In this document: positions 1 to 7,532 of the stretch, in pieces
How the letters are laid out: each line of letters starts with the position of its first letter
Numbering within the stretch: the stretch's first letter is position 1
Source: an uncultured Lachnospiraceae bacterium
GTDB lineage: Bacteria; Bacillota_A; Clostridia; Lachnospirales; Lachnospiraceae
Length of the DNA stretch: 13,052 bases
Direction of reading: 5' to 3'
Assembly: GCA_947175285.1 (NCBI GenBank)
Contig: CAMWMM010000080.1
Coordinates: 1-13,052, forward strand
The notes under the pieces: model-generated
Seen by the model: only the letters and a program-made list of their open reading frames with translations
The model's database searches: none
What the model was told of the DNA's origin: nothing
Translations under genes and position numbers: made by a program

Positions 1-1
1 T

Positions 2-1753
2 CTGGAGGAAATTCTGATGGATGAGAACGCGGATATAGCGGAAAAACAGAATATTCTGGAGGAGCGGGAGCAGCGAATTGAATTTGTCTGGCTTGCCGTT
101 TATGATGAAAACGGTATAAAGTTATTTGGTGACGAAACAGCGCCGCAATCGGTAGCAGAGCGTAAGCAGTATCAGGCGATGACAAAGACGAATAACATTG
201 CTATTGGAGAGCCTGTGTATGAAAATGAAATCTGGCAGATGGAGGTAGGCGGGCCTTTGAAAAAAGACGAAGAGGTCTATGCTTATCTGATCGGAAGTTA
301 TAAATATGATATTTTGAATGATGTGCTTGGAAATATAAATGTCGGGGCAAACGGAAATGCTTACATGTTGGACGAGGACGGGATAATTATTGCAGACCGG
401 CAGACCGCACGCATGGAAGAGCATAACAATATTTATGACTTATACGGCTCCAGACAGAATAATAAAATATTTGATGCAATGTTAAGGTTTGAAACGGGGG
501 CGGGCGGTACAATGATACGTCATTCTTATCATTACATAGCTTATTCCCCCGTGGCGGGAACGAACTGGACGATGGTGATTGATGCTCCTTATTCCGACTA
601 TCTGGGTATCATTGTGGTGACAACGGCTGTTTGTATTGTACTATGCGTTTTGCTGGTAATGTGGGCAATATCCTATAGCGGGAAAATGAGCAGTAAAATT
701 TCGGATTCTCTGGCGCTTGCCACAAATAGAATGTCTTCTCTGGCGGAGGGAAATTTAAAGGAGCCTGTTGAGATTGCCGAAACCGGTGACGAAGCGCAGG
801 TTATGACGGAAGCCTTGGCGAAAACGGTCGTTAACATTGACCATTACATAGAGGCGTTGGGGAATTGTTTGGAATATCTTTCACATGGTGATTATGCTCA
901 GGAAGTACCGGATAGTTTTGCCGGTGATTTCGTGGCAATGCGGGAGGCATTGGAGCGGATTACGGATTCCTTAAACCTTACGATGCGTAAGATTCAAAAT
1001 TCTTCGGAGGCAATTAATCGGAACTCTTCAGAAGTATCGGATTATGCAAAGCGGTTATACGACGGTTCCATGGAGCAGGAAGAAACGCTGAACCGGTTAC
1101 GCGGCAGTGTTAATGTGATTGTTGACCATATCGGTCAGATAGATAAGAGCGCTTCCAATGTAAAGCATTTTGCCGAAGGTGCGCAGGAAAAAGTGGATCA
1201 GGGAAAAGCGCAGATGGACAGCATGATGACAGATATGGAAAATATTTATTCCAGTATGCAGGAAATTATCAATATCAGCCGTATAATTTCCGACATATCC
1301 GAGGAAACCAGCCTGCTGTCGTTAAATGCATCAATTGAGGCGGCACGTGCCGGAGAAGCAGGAAAGGGATTTGGCGTCGTGGCACAGCAGATTGGAACGC
1401 TGGCAGAACAAACTGCAGGGGCTTTACAGCAGACGGAAGATATGATATCTCAGGCAAGTGCTTCCATTGATACCGGTATGAAAACGGCACGGCAAACGGA
1501 GGAATCGTTCAAGGAAATCTATGAAGTTACCAAAGAGTTCCATGGTGTTTCTAACCAGATTGAAGTGATTGCGAGAGAACAGAAGGAGGCAGTTGCCCAA
1601 GTGACCGAGGAGATACAAAAGGTATTGGAAGTGGCAGGAGCCAATCAGGAAATATCGGAGAGGGCAGATGAAACGGCAGCCAGGTCTTTACAGCAGGCAC
1701 AGGAATTGGAACAAGTAGTGGCAGCAGTTACATTGAGGGAGGAAAAGGCATGA
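2..1753 (+). CDS. Methyl-accepting chemotaxis protein, dCache-TM-HAMP-signal domain (5' partial)
   Basis: Membrane chemoreceptor that would sense an extracellular ligand and control CheA/CheW. The frame is open from base 2 and no N-terminal membrane helix is present, so the true start lies upstream; the ATG at 17 is probably internal. Numbering from that ATG: residues 1-195 are the distal part of a dCache sensor, with the typical stretches [13 protein letters not shown] (111-123) and [13 protein letters not shown] (176-188). One transmembrane helix spans about 196-219. A HAMP segment follows (about 220-275), then a second HAMP-like stretch (about 283-325, [15 protein letters not shown]). The signalling hairpin is at about 424-470, with the core [19 protein letters not shown]. 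There is no C-terminal CheR-tethering pentapeptide. The stop overlaps the next gene's start in an ATGA, implying translational coupling to the FMN-binding lipoprotein. The family call is firm; the ligand is unknown. Confidence 0.95.
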   Translation: MEEILMDENADIAEKQNILEEREQRIEFVWLAVYDENGIKLFGDETAPQSVAERKQYQAMTKTNNIAIGEPVYENEIWQMEVGGPLKKDEEVYAYLIGSYKYDILNDVLGNINVGANGNAYMLDEDGIIIADRQTARMEEHNNIYDLYGSRQNNKIFDAMLRFETGAGGTMIRHSYHYIAYSPVAGTNWTMVIDAPYSDYLGIIVVTTAVCIVLCVLLVMWAISYSGKMSSKISDSLALATNRMSSLAEGNLKEPVEIAETGDEAQVMTEALAKTVVNIDHYIEALGNCLEYLSHGDYAQEVPDSFAGDFVAMREALERITDSLNLTMRKIQNSSEAINRNSSEVSDYAKRLYDGSMEQEETLNRLRGSVNVIVDHIGQIDKSASNVKHFAEGAQEKVDQGKAQMDSMMTDMENIYSSMQEIINISRIISDISEETSLLSLNASIEAARAGEAGKGFGVVAQQIGTLAEQTAGALQQTEDMISQASASIDTGMKTARQTEESFKEIYEVTKEFHGVSNQIEVIAREQKEAVAQVTEEIQKVLEVAGANQEISERADETAARSLQQAQELEQVVAAVTLREEKA

Positions 1754-2199
1754 GAAGCAGAAAAATTTATTTGGCAGCAGCAGGCTTAAGTTTGTGTTTA
1801 TTTTTGAACGGCTGCGGCGCAGGTCAGATGAAGGACGGATACTATACGGCAGAGATGTCTGATTTTTCATACGGATGGAAAGAATATGTGTGCATTTATG
1901 TGAAAAACGATCAGATTATTTCAGTAGAGTTCAATGCAAAAGATGAGAACGGTTTTATTAAGGCATGGGACAATGAATACATGCGTAATATGATGACAAA
2001 ATCGGAGAGCGGAATGTATCCCAACAAGTATGCCAGAGAGTATGCACAGCAGTTGGTAGACGGGCAGAAAGAAGGGCAGATAGATGCGATATCGGGAGCA
2101 AGCCAGTCGGGAGATAATTTTAAGAAACTGACAGTGGCAGTTATTGCACAGGCGCAAAAAGGAGATTCCTCAGCGGCGATTGTGCCTTCGGGAGAATAA
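1750..2199 (+). CDS. FMN-binding domain lipoprotein
   Basis: Small exported lipoprotein of 149 aa predicted to carry FMN. Residues 1-21 form a signal peptide (basic MRSRK, then a hydrophobic core) ending in a lipobox LNGC with the lipidated Cys at 22. The mature part matches the FMN-binding domain (FMN_bind): it opens with DGYYTAE and carries DAISGASQS at 112-120. That resembles the D-x-x-SGA-(T/S)-x-(S/T) motif in which ApbE-type flavin transferases link FMN to the last Ser/Thr, here Ser120. No ApbE gene is in the window. A strong ribosome site (GAGGGAGG, 1735-1742) precedes the ATG, which overlaps the chemoreceptor stop by 4 nt. A role as a redox partner or accessory of that receptor is inference; a stand-alone extracellular electron carrier is the alternative. 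Confidence 0.85.
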   Translation: MRSRKIYLAAAGLSLCLFLNGCGAGQMKDGYYTAEMSDFSYGWKEYVCIYVKNDQIISVEFNAKDENGFIKAWDNEYMRNMMTKSESGMYPNKYAREYAQQLVDGQKEGQIDAISGASQSGDNFKKLTVAVIAQAQKGDSSAAIVPSGE

Positions 2200-2213
2200 G
2201 AACTAAGTTTAAC

Positions 2214-3242
2214 ATGCAAAAAGACAAATATCAAACGATTCTACAACAAACAGAATATGATTTTATAAAAACCAATGAGCATCTCGGGAAGCATGTGATT
2301 TTACTTGGTCTTGCCGGAAGCTATTCCTACGGCACTGACATTGACACCAGTGATATTGATATCAGGGGTATTACGCTGAATCAGAAATCGGATTTGATTG
2401 GACTTACTGCGTTTGAACAGTATGTGGATGAGAATACCGATACGGTAATTTATGCGTTCAATAAAATCATTACGCTTTTGCTAAGCTGCAATCCAAATAC
2501 GATAGAACTTTTGGGGCTGAATCCGGAGCACTACTTGTATCTTAATGATATTGGAAAGATGCTTTTAGCGAATAAAAAACTTTTTCTTTCCAAACGTGCA
2601 ATCAATTCCTTTGGCGGATATGCGGATGCACAGCTTCGCAGACTGCAGAATGCGCTCGCCAGAGATACATTTCCGCAGAACGAGAAGGAGCAGCACATAT
2701 TCAATTCGGTAAAGAATGCAATGCATGATTTTAACAATCATTTTAAGCATTTTGAGAACGGAAGTCTGGAGATTTTTATTGATAAGGCAGTGAATCCGGA
2801 ACTGGAAACCGAAATATTCGTGAATGCCAATATGACACATTATCCGTTACGGGATTATTGCGGCATGTGGAATTCGATGGCGAATGTTGTCCGTGATTAT
2901 GAGAAAATCGGAAAGCGTAATAAGAAGAAAGATGATTTGCATCTGAATAAGCATGCGATGCATCTGATAAGGCTTTTTATGATGGCATTGGATATTCTGG
3001 AAAAAGGTGAAATAAATACCTACAGAGAGAAAGAACATGCTCTTCTTATGGATATCCGTTTTGGAAAATATCAGAAAGAAGACGGAACATTCCATGAGAG
3101 TTTTTACGATATGTTGTCGGATTTTGAGAAGAAACTGCATTACGCAGCAGAGAATACGGATTTACCGGACGAACCTGATATGGCAAAAGTTCAGGAACTG
3201 GTGATGACGATAAATGAAAGAGTGATTCGTGATGAAATATGA
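2214..3242 (+). CDS. YcgL/RlaP-type nucleotidyltransferase (long paralogue)
   Basis: Predicted cytoplasmic nucleotidyltransferase of 342 aa in the Pol-beta-like superfamily, YcgL/RlaP group (COG3541-like). The fold signature is clear: hydrophobic strand, then G35-S36, then D47-I48-D49 (AGSYSYGTDIDTSDID), the GS...DxD metal and nucleotide site. A further Asp (72 or 76) precedes VIYAFNK, and NPNTIELL (93-100) is typical of the group. The remaining C-terminal half is helical and of unknown role. Members of this group occur near RNA ligases and RNA-repair genes, which suggests an RNA-end substrate, but the reaction is not established and no ligase is nearby. The ribosome site is weak (AAGAACTAAG), 14 nt after the lipoprotein stop, and no other in-frame start is close. 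The next gene begins inside its 3' end and is a divergent paralogue. Confidence 0.85.
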   Translation: MQKDKYQTILQQTEYDFIKTNEHLGKHVILLGLAGSYSYGTDIDTSDIDIRGITLNQKSDLIGLTAFEQYVDENTDTVIYAFNKIITLLLSCNPNTIELLGLNPEHYLYLNDIGKMLLANKKLFLSKRAINSFGGYADAQLRRLQNALARDTFPQNEKEQHIFNSVKNAMHDFNNHFKHFENGSLEIFIDKAVNPELETEIFVNANMTHYPLRDYCGMWNSMANVVRDYEKIGKRNKKKDDLHLNKHAMHLIRLFMMALDILEKGEINTYREKEHALLMDIRFGKYQKEDGTFHESFYDMLSDFEKKLHYAAENTDLPDEPDMAKVQELVMTINERVIRDEI

Positions 3243-4023
3243 GGATTTTGAAGTAAAAATCGAGCAGTTGGTTCTGTTAAAAATAAAAGAGATTGAAGAA
3301 AAAGAGCATATTAAGGTTTTGCATGTGATTGAATCCGGCAGCAGGGCGTGGGGTTTTGCTTCTCCGGACAGTGATTATGACGTAAGATTTATTTATGTCA
3401 GGGATAGAAATTTCTATTTGTCGTTAAGGGATACAAAGGATTTCATTGACTGGGAACTCAATGAGGTGCTTGATATCAATGGATGGGATTTGAAAAAGGC
3501 ATTGCAGCATTTTCACAAATCCAATGCGACATTATTCGAGTGGAGCAATTCACCGGTAGTTTATTATACAACCGATGTATGGAAGAACTTGTACAGTCAG
3601 ACGGCTCAGCATTATTTCGCATGTAAGCCGGCGATTTATCATTACTACGGTACTGCGAATAAGAATTATCGTGAATACCTGACGGAGGATATGGTGAAGT
3701 ACAAAAAGTATTTTTATGTGCTTCGTCCGATTCTTGCATGCAAGTGGATTGAGGAAAAGAAAAGTCCTCCGCCGGTATTGTTTGATGAATTAGTTGATGC
3801 GGTGCTGGAAGATGATATGAAAGCCGCAGTAGAGGATTTGCTGGCGAAAAAGGTAAAGATGTCCGAGTCGGATAAAGCGCCGAAGATAGAGAAAATCAAC
3901 CGGTATATTGAAGAAAAATTGTCCTATTATAAGGCGTTGGTCGATTCTATGAAAGATGATAGAAATCCGGATTGGGAACCACTGGAAAATGAATTCAGAA
4001 AATTGGTAACGGAGAGGGAATAA
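3232..4023 (+). CDS. YcgL/RlaP-type nucleotidyltransferase (short paralogue)
   Basis: Second predicted nucleotidyltransferase of the same group, 263 aa. It carries the GS-x-DxD signature at G36-S37 and D48-Y49-D50 (ESGSRAWGFASPDSDYDVRF). The WGF and SPDSDYD wording is closer to the common YcgL consensus than that of the preceding gene, so the two are old paralogues and not a recent duplication. Downstream motifs include LKKALQHFHKSNATLFEW (about 87-104) and a helical C-terminus. The start is ambiguous between GTG 3229 and ATG 3232, which are adjacent codons; ATG is chosen, giving an 11-nt overlap with the preceding stop. The RBS is weak (AAAGAG), so translation is probably coupled. The stop at 4021-4023 abuts the next ATG. 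The substrate is unknown. Confidence 0.87.
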   Translation: MKYEDFEVKIEQLVLLKIKEIEEKEHIKVLHVIESGSRAWGFASPDSDYDVRFIYVRDRNFYLSLRDTKDFIDWELNEVLDINGWDLKKALQHFHKSNATLFEWSNSPVVYYTTDVWKNLYSQTAQHYFACKPAIYHYYGTANKNYREYLTEDMVKYKKYFYVLRPILACKWIEEKKSPPPVLFDELVDAVLEDDMKAAVEDLLAKKVKMSESDKAPKIEKINRYIEEKLSYYKALVDSMKDDRNPDWEPLENEFRKLVTERE

Positions 4024-4470
4024 ATGAAAGAATATAAATTTTACGGATGGGAGCGGGCGGATGTGCCTGCAGCAGCCGAAGAGTATAAGCAGATAAAAAA
4101 TCCGAAGCATTTATATGATTTGCTTTCGGAAATATGGTGTGCCGATACTTGTGCGCCAAGAATGAGGGGTAGCTGGACTAAGGAAAATATGACATTGGGA
4201 CAGTGCTCCATCACGGCATTTCTTGCACAGGATGTCTTTGGCGGGGATGTTTACGGCATCTTGAGACCGGACGGAAATTACCATTGTTACAATGTAGCAG
4301 GGGACTGTGTATTTGATTTGACAAGTGAGCAGTTTGGTGATGAAGAGCTTTCTTATGAGGATAATCCGATTCAGTCAAGAGAAGTGCATTTTGCAAAGGA
4401 AGAAAAACGTTTAAGATATGAATATTTAAGGGAAGAATTGAGAAAGAAACTGTCCTATGAAAAATTCTGA
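4024..4470 (+). CDS. YunG-like family protein of unknown function
   Basis: Cytoplasmic protein of 148 aa resembling the uncharacterised Bacillus YunG family. The match rests on W38 followed by the Cys-containing stretch to residue 43, then GQCSITAFLAQDVFGGD (59-75), HCYN (87-90) and FDLTSEQF (97-104). No signal peptide or membrane segment is visible. Cys61, His87 and Asp98 fall in the order and spacing of a papain/transglutaminase-like Cys-His-Asp triad; that is inference from the sequence and not a known activity. A GGAGAGGG ribosome site (4011-4018) sits in the end of the previous gene, whose stop directly abuts this ATG. The 3' end overlaps the next gene by 14 nt. Tight packing between the nucleotidyltransferases and the AlkZ/EVE gene suggests a shared process. 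Confidence 0.72.
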   Translation: MKEYKFYGWERADVPAAAEEYKQIKNPKHLYDLLSEIWCADTCAPRMRGSWTKENMTLGQCSITAFLAQDVFGGDVYGILRPDGNYHCYNVAGDCVFDLTSEQFGDEELSYEDNPIQSREVHFAKEEKRLRYEYLREELRKKLSYEKF

Positions 4471-5548
4471 GTGCATCCATACGGTAGAAGAGGCAATTAC
4501 ATATATTAACGAAATCGGTTTCCTGCCGTTGTTTAAGAACGATATTCCGGGATTTTCGCTGGAAGAGAGGACTGCGCCGGAAGATTGGTTTAGTGGAAAC
4601 CTTGAGCGCGACCCTTGGGAGTGGAGAGAGATAATTGCAAGGAGCGGGCAGGTGGCTTATGGCAAGTTTTTTGACAAAAAGGCCGGATTCATTTCTAAGG
4701 AATGGTTCCCGTACTTTGCCAATTACCGGAGAGACGGATATGATTTTGATGCTCTCTGGGATGATGAGAAAGCTTCTATGCGCCAAAAGAAGATTATGGA
4801 TCTTTTTGCAGAGGAGAATGCGGATGCGGAATTGTATTCCTTTGAGGTAAAACAGAAAGCCGGATTTGGGAAGGGCGGAGAAAAGAATTTTGAAGGTACC
4901 GTCACTGACCTTGAAATGAAAATGTATCTTTGCATGAGGGATTTCAGGCAGCGGCAGAATAAGAAAGGTGAAAGCTATGGCTGGCCTATAGCAGGGTATT
5001 CCACACCAGAGCATCTCTGGGGATACGATTACGTAACTTCCGCTTATAAAGAAAATCCCGAAGAGTCTTGGAAGCGGATAGTAAACCACATGAATGAGAT
5101 ATATCCTATCGCTGCGGAAGCGCAGATTTGCAGAGTACTCGGTATTTCAAAAAGCGGCGTTATACAGAGAAAAAAGTCAAACCGCACCGAAGCAAAGGAT
5201 TGGATTATTCCGGCGAACCCGAAATATTATGATGTGGTCGGTGAATTTGAGGCTTCTGACATTGTGAGATGGAAGCAGAGCAGTGATGTCCATGTAGGTG
5301 ATATTATTTATATGTATGTGGCGGCGCCGTATTCATCCATCCTGTATAAATGCAAGGCGATAGAAGTCGATATTCCTTATCAGTATTCGGATGAAAACCT
5401 GACTTTGAAGCAGGCGATGAAATTGGAGCTTTTAAAGAAGTACGAGTCGGGAGTCTGGTCATTTGAGAGGATAAAACAGTTTGGCGTATATGCGGTCCGG
5501 GGACCAAGGAGTATGCCGGCAGAATTGAAAAGAGAGATGGAAACATGA
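4457..5548 (+). CDS. AlkZ-related protein fused to C-terminal EVE-like domain
   Basis: Protein of 363 aa with two apparent parts. Residues about 10-215 resemble proteins annotated as AlkZ-related (winged-helix DNA glycosylase-like); the most characteristic stretch is RDPWEWREIIARSGQVAYGK (51-70), followed by FGKGGEKNFEGTV and TPEHLWGYDYVTSAY. Residues about 246-360 look like an EVE/PUA-like domain: DWIIPANPKYYD (248-259), VGDIIYMYV (280-288), SILYKCKAIEVDIPY (294-308) and the end GVYAVRGPRSMP. EVE domains bind modified bases in DNA or RNA. I see no convincing aliphatic Q-x-D/Q glycosylase motif (only QRQ at 165-167), so catalysis is unproven; the N-terminal part may bind rather than cleave. 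No membrane or export signal. The start overlaps yunG-like by 14 nt and the end overlaps the MATE gene by 4 nt. Confidence 0.66.
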   Translation: MKNSECIHTVEEAITYINEIGFLPLFKNDIPGFSLEERTAPEDWFSGNLERDPWEWREIIARSGQVAYGKFFDKKAGFISKEWFPYFANYRRDGYDFDALWDDEKASMRQKKIMDLFAEENADAELYSFEVKQKAGFGKGGEKNFEGTVTDLEMKMYLCMRDFRQRQNKKGESYGWPIAGYSTPEHLWGYDYVTSAYKENPEESWKRIVNHMNEIYPIAAEAQICRVLGISKSGVIQRKKSNRTEAKDWIIPANPKYYDVVGEFEASDIVRWKQSSDVHVGDIIYMYVAAPYSSILYKCKAIEVDIPYQYSDENLTLKQAMKLELLKKYESGVWSFERIKQFGVYAVRGPRSMPAELKREMET

Positions 5549-6891
5549 CAGAAAATAAAAATGATTTTACGCAGGGAAGCATTACATCCAAACTGCTGCG
5601 GTTTATGGTTCCGATATTAGGCGCATTAATTCTACAGGCAATGTACGGAGCGGTAGATATACTTGTCGTAGGACGGTTCGGAACAACAGCCGGAATTTCA
5701 GGCGTATCGACGGGAAGCAATATTGTAAATCTGATTACCTTTACGATTACGGGGCTTACCATGGGCGTTACAGTTGTGATGGGGCAATATATGGGAGAAA
5801 AGAAAACCGATAAAGTGGGGCAGGTTGTAGGCGGTGCAATCTGTTTATTTTTGGTGTTGGCATGTATTATTGCGGTGGTTATGCTGATACTGGCAAGACC
5901 GCTTGCAATCTTGATGCAGGCGCCGGAAGAAGCGCTGGATCTGACGGTATTATATGTCCGCATCTGCGGCGGCGGAATTTTCTTTATCATTGCTTATAAC
6001 GTAATCAGCAGTATCTTCCGGGGAATCGGCGATTCTAATATGCCTCTGATTTTCGTGGGCATTGCGTGTGTTGTGAATATTGTAGGGGATTTGCTGTTTG
6101 TTGCAGTATTTCAATGGAATGTAGCGGGTGCCGCGCTTGCAACAGTGATGGCGCAGGCAGTCAGCGTGATTTTATCTCTTATTATCATCAAAAAGCGGAA
6201 ACCTCCCTTTACCCTGAAAAAAGAATATATCCGCTTCAATCCCGAAATCAGGAAATTCGTTCAGGTGGGAACGCCGATTGCGTTTCAGGAGATTATGACG
6301 CAATTGTCATTTTTGGCGCTATGCGCATTTATCAACAGACTAGGGCTGGATGCTTCTTCGGGTTACGGTGTAGCAAATAAAATCGTAAGTTTCGTTATGC
6401 TGGTGCCGGGTGCGCTTATGCAGTCAATGGCGTCTTTTGTTGCCCAGAATGTAGGTGCAGGACAGGAGAAGCGGGCGAGAAAAGCAATGCTTACAGGCAT
6501 GCTTATCGGATGTTGTATCGGTGTTTTTATTACCCTTTTTGCATTCTTACGTGGAGACTTGCTTGCCGCAATTTTCTCAAGTGATGTGGCAGTTATAGCC
6601 CGTGCGGCAGAATATTTAAAGGGATTTGCACCGGAAGCGGTTGTAACGGCAATTCTGTTCAGCTTTATCGGTTACTATAACGGGCATTCCAAGACGCTGT
6701 TTGTTATGCTGCAGGGCATTGCCCAAACCTTTATCGTGCGTCTGCCCATGTCGTATTTTATGAGCATTCAGCCGGACGCAAGTCTTACTATGATAGGTCT
6801 TGCCGCACCCGCTGCAACGATATTCGGAATCATGATTAATCTTATCTATTTTGTAAAAGTGAGCCGGGAGTATTCCAAAGTAATCAGATAA
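5545..6891 (+). CDS. MATE family multidrug/metabolite exporter
   Basis: Inner-membrane antiporter of 448 aa, the usual length for the family, with about 12 hydrophobic segments in two homologous halves (about 18-215 and 240-435). Family signs include the N-terminal VPILGALILQAMYGAVDILVVGRF region (21-45), the VVMGQYMGEKK loop (77-87), and the loop SIFRGIGDSNMP (156-167), echoed in the second half by FIGYYNGHSKT (374-384). MATE proteins export cationic drugs or metabolites using Na+ or H+ gradients; this substrate cannot be read from sequence. The ATGA overlap with the AlkZ/EVE gene makes it the last gene of the + strand cluster. It has no dedicated promoter that I can see. Its last 8 bp overlap the 3' end of the opposite-strand toxin gene. 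Confidence 0.95.
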   Translation: MTENKNDFTQGSITSKLLRFMVPILGALILQAMYGAVDILVVGRFGTTAGISGVSTGSNIVNLITFTITGLTMGVTVVMGQYMGEKKTDKVGQVVGGAICLFLVLACIIAVVMLILARPLAILMQAPEEALDLTVLYVRICGGGIFFIIAYNVISSIFRGIGDSNMPLIFVGIACVVNIVGDLLFVAVFQWNVAGAALATVMAQAVSVILSLIIIKKRKPPFTLKKEYIRFNPEIRKFVQVGTPIAFQEIMTQLSFLALCAFINRLGLDASSGYGVANKIVSFVMLVPGALMQSMASFVAQNVGAGQEKRARKAMLTGMLIGCCIGVFITLFAFLRGDLLAAIFSSDVAVIARAAEYLKGFAPEAVVTAILFSFIGYYNGHSKTLFVMLQGIAQTFIVRLPMSYFMSIQPDASLTMIGLAAPAATIFGIMINLIYFVKVSREYSKVIR

Positions 6892-7216
6892 GGGATATTC
6901 CCCGATGCAGAATGGTCTGCCAATCGCTCTTTTGGTATAGAAAGCGAATGATGATGACCAAGTTTTTCTCATTATCAATGATGTAGAAAACAAGATAATT
7001 TTTCACAATAACGAATCGGATACCCCACGATGATAGAACCGGATCATCCACCAGACGAAACTTTTGGGGAAAATCAGAGAGACTGTTAATCTGCTTTTCG
7101 GCTTCATCTAAAAGATGATCGGCAGCTTTTGGATTCTTTAAGACAAATTCAATATAGTCTGCTGCATTTAGTAAATCGCGCTGTGCGGCGTTTGTGATAT
7201 GGATAGTATAGCTCAT
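6884..7216 (-). CDS. ParE/RelE-family toxin
   Basis: Type II toxin of 110 aa in the ParE/RelE superfamily. The fold pattern is visible: N-terminal strand YTIHIT, two helices (AQRDLLNAADYIEF and KAADHLLDEAEKQINSL, residues about 11-46), DFPQKF (48-53), then the strand run GIRFVIVKNYLVFYIID (65-81) and a final IIIRFLYQKSDW (88-99). GxR-(V/F)-x-V-xNYLVFY is the commonest family core. ParE relatives poison gyrase and RelE relatives cleave mRNA on the ribosome; sequence alone does not decide which applies. The start codon overlaps the antitoxin stop in an ATGA (7213-7216), so translation is coupled. The C-terminal tail (QTILHRGISLI) extends into the 3' end of the convergent MATE gene. Confidence 0.9.
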   Translation of the reverse strand: MSYTIHITNAAQRDLLNAADYIEFVLKNPKAADHLLDEAEKQINSLSDFPQKFRLVDDPVLSSWGIRFVIVKNYLVFYIIDNEKNLVIIIRFLYQKSDWQTILHRGISLI

Positions 7217-7476
7217 TGTTTGCGGCGGCTCCTTATTTCAGACATTGCTTCTGAGAATGGCTTTGTGTTGCCTGTGGCGACATCATCTAAACCCTCTTTT
7301 AACAGACCATATAATTCAAAACGGCTTGTAAGTTCTTCGTAGGCTTCAATACTCATTACAGCAAGGTCACCCTTACCATTTTTAGTGATGAATACCGGTT
7401 CAGAATAATTATGACAAAAAGTAGAAATTTCATTGTAATTGTTTCTGAGTTCAGCGCTTGATTTGATAGTTGGCAT
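7213..7476 (-). CDS. Phd/YefM-family antitoxin
   Basis: Antitoxin of 87 aa, expected to bind DNA through its N-terminal half and neutralise the toxin through its C-terminal half. Family pattern: MPTIKSSAELRNNYNEIS (1-18), PVFITKNGKGDLAVMSIEAY (27-46), then a charged flexible tail ending IRSRRKQ. The start is ATG 7476, because an excellent ribosome site (GAGGAGGT) lies 6 nt upstream and the family domain begins here. A longer frame opening at 7572 would run over the promoter and the end of the neighbouring gene. The stop overlaps the toxin start by 4 nt. The promoter and palindrome just upstream fit autoregulation by the antitoxin or the complex. Confidence 0.92.
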   Translation of the reverse strand: MPTIKSSAELRNNYNEISTFCHNYSEPVFITKNGKGDLAVMSIEAYEELTSRFELYGLLKEGLDDVATGNTKPFSEAMSEIRSRRKQ

Positions 7477-7482
7477 ATTGAT

Positions 7483-7490
7483 ACCTCCTC
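7483..7490 (-). promoter_or_regulatory. Ribosome binding site of the antitoxin gene
   Basis: GAGGAGGT on the minus strand, 6 nt before ATG 7476. It decides the short antitoxin start over the longer frame that opens at 7572. Confidence 0.9.
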
Positions 7491-7499
7491 GTATGGTAA

Positions 7500-7520
7500 C
7501 AAAATTATACATAAATTTTG
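7500..7520. promoter_or_regulatory. Candidate antitoxin operator (perfect inverted repeat over -10)
   Basis: CAAAATT (7500-7506) and AATTTTG (7514-7520) are perfect inverted 7-bp arms separated by 7 bp. The left arm overlaps the -10 hexamer (7504-7509) of the toxin-antitoxin promoter. Phd/YefM antitoxins commonly repress from palindromes over their own promoter, so this is the likeliest operator. The arms are AT-rich, so chance is not excluded. Confidence 0.55.
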
Positions 7521-7532
7521 CTATGAAGTCAA
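7504..7532 (-). promoter_or_regulatory. Toxin-antitoxin promoter (-35 TTGACT, 17 bp, -10 TATAAT)
   Basis: On the minus strand, TTGACT (7532-7527) is followed by exactly 17 bp and a perfect TATAAT (7509-7504). The expected transcription start would be near 7497, giving about 20 nt of leader that contains the GAGGAGGT ribosome site before ATG 7476. This is the clearest sigma-A-type promoter in the window. Confidence 0.85.

Noticed and set aside
4211..5089. Long minus-strand open frame (292 codons) opposite the YunG-like and AlkZ/EVE genes
   Set aside because: No ribosome site or family resemblance; it mirrors the codon bias of two well-supported + strand genes that cover it fully.
5304..5990. 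Minus-strand open frame (228 codons) opposite the AlkZ/EVE 3' end and MATE 5' end
   Set aside because: Low-complexity Ser/Thr/Pro/Ile-rich shadow of hydrophobic + strand codons, with no start signals.
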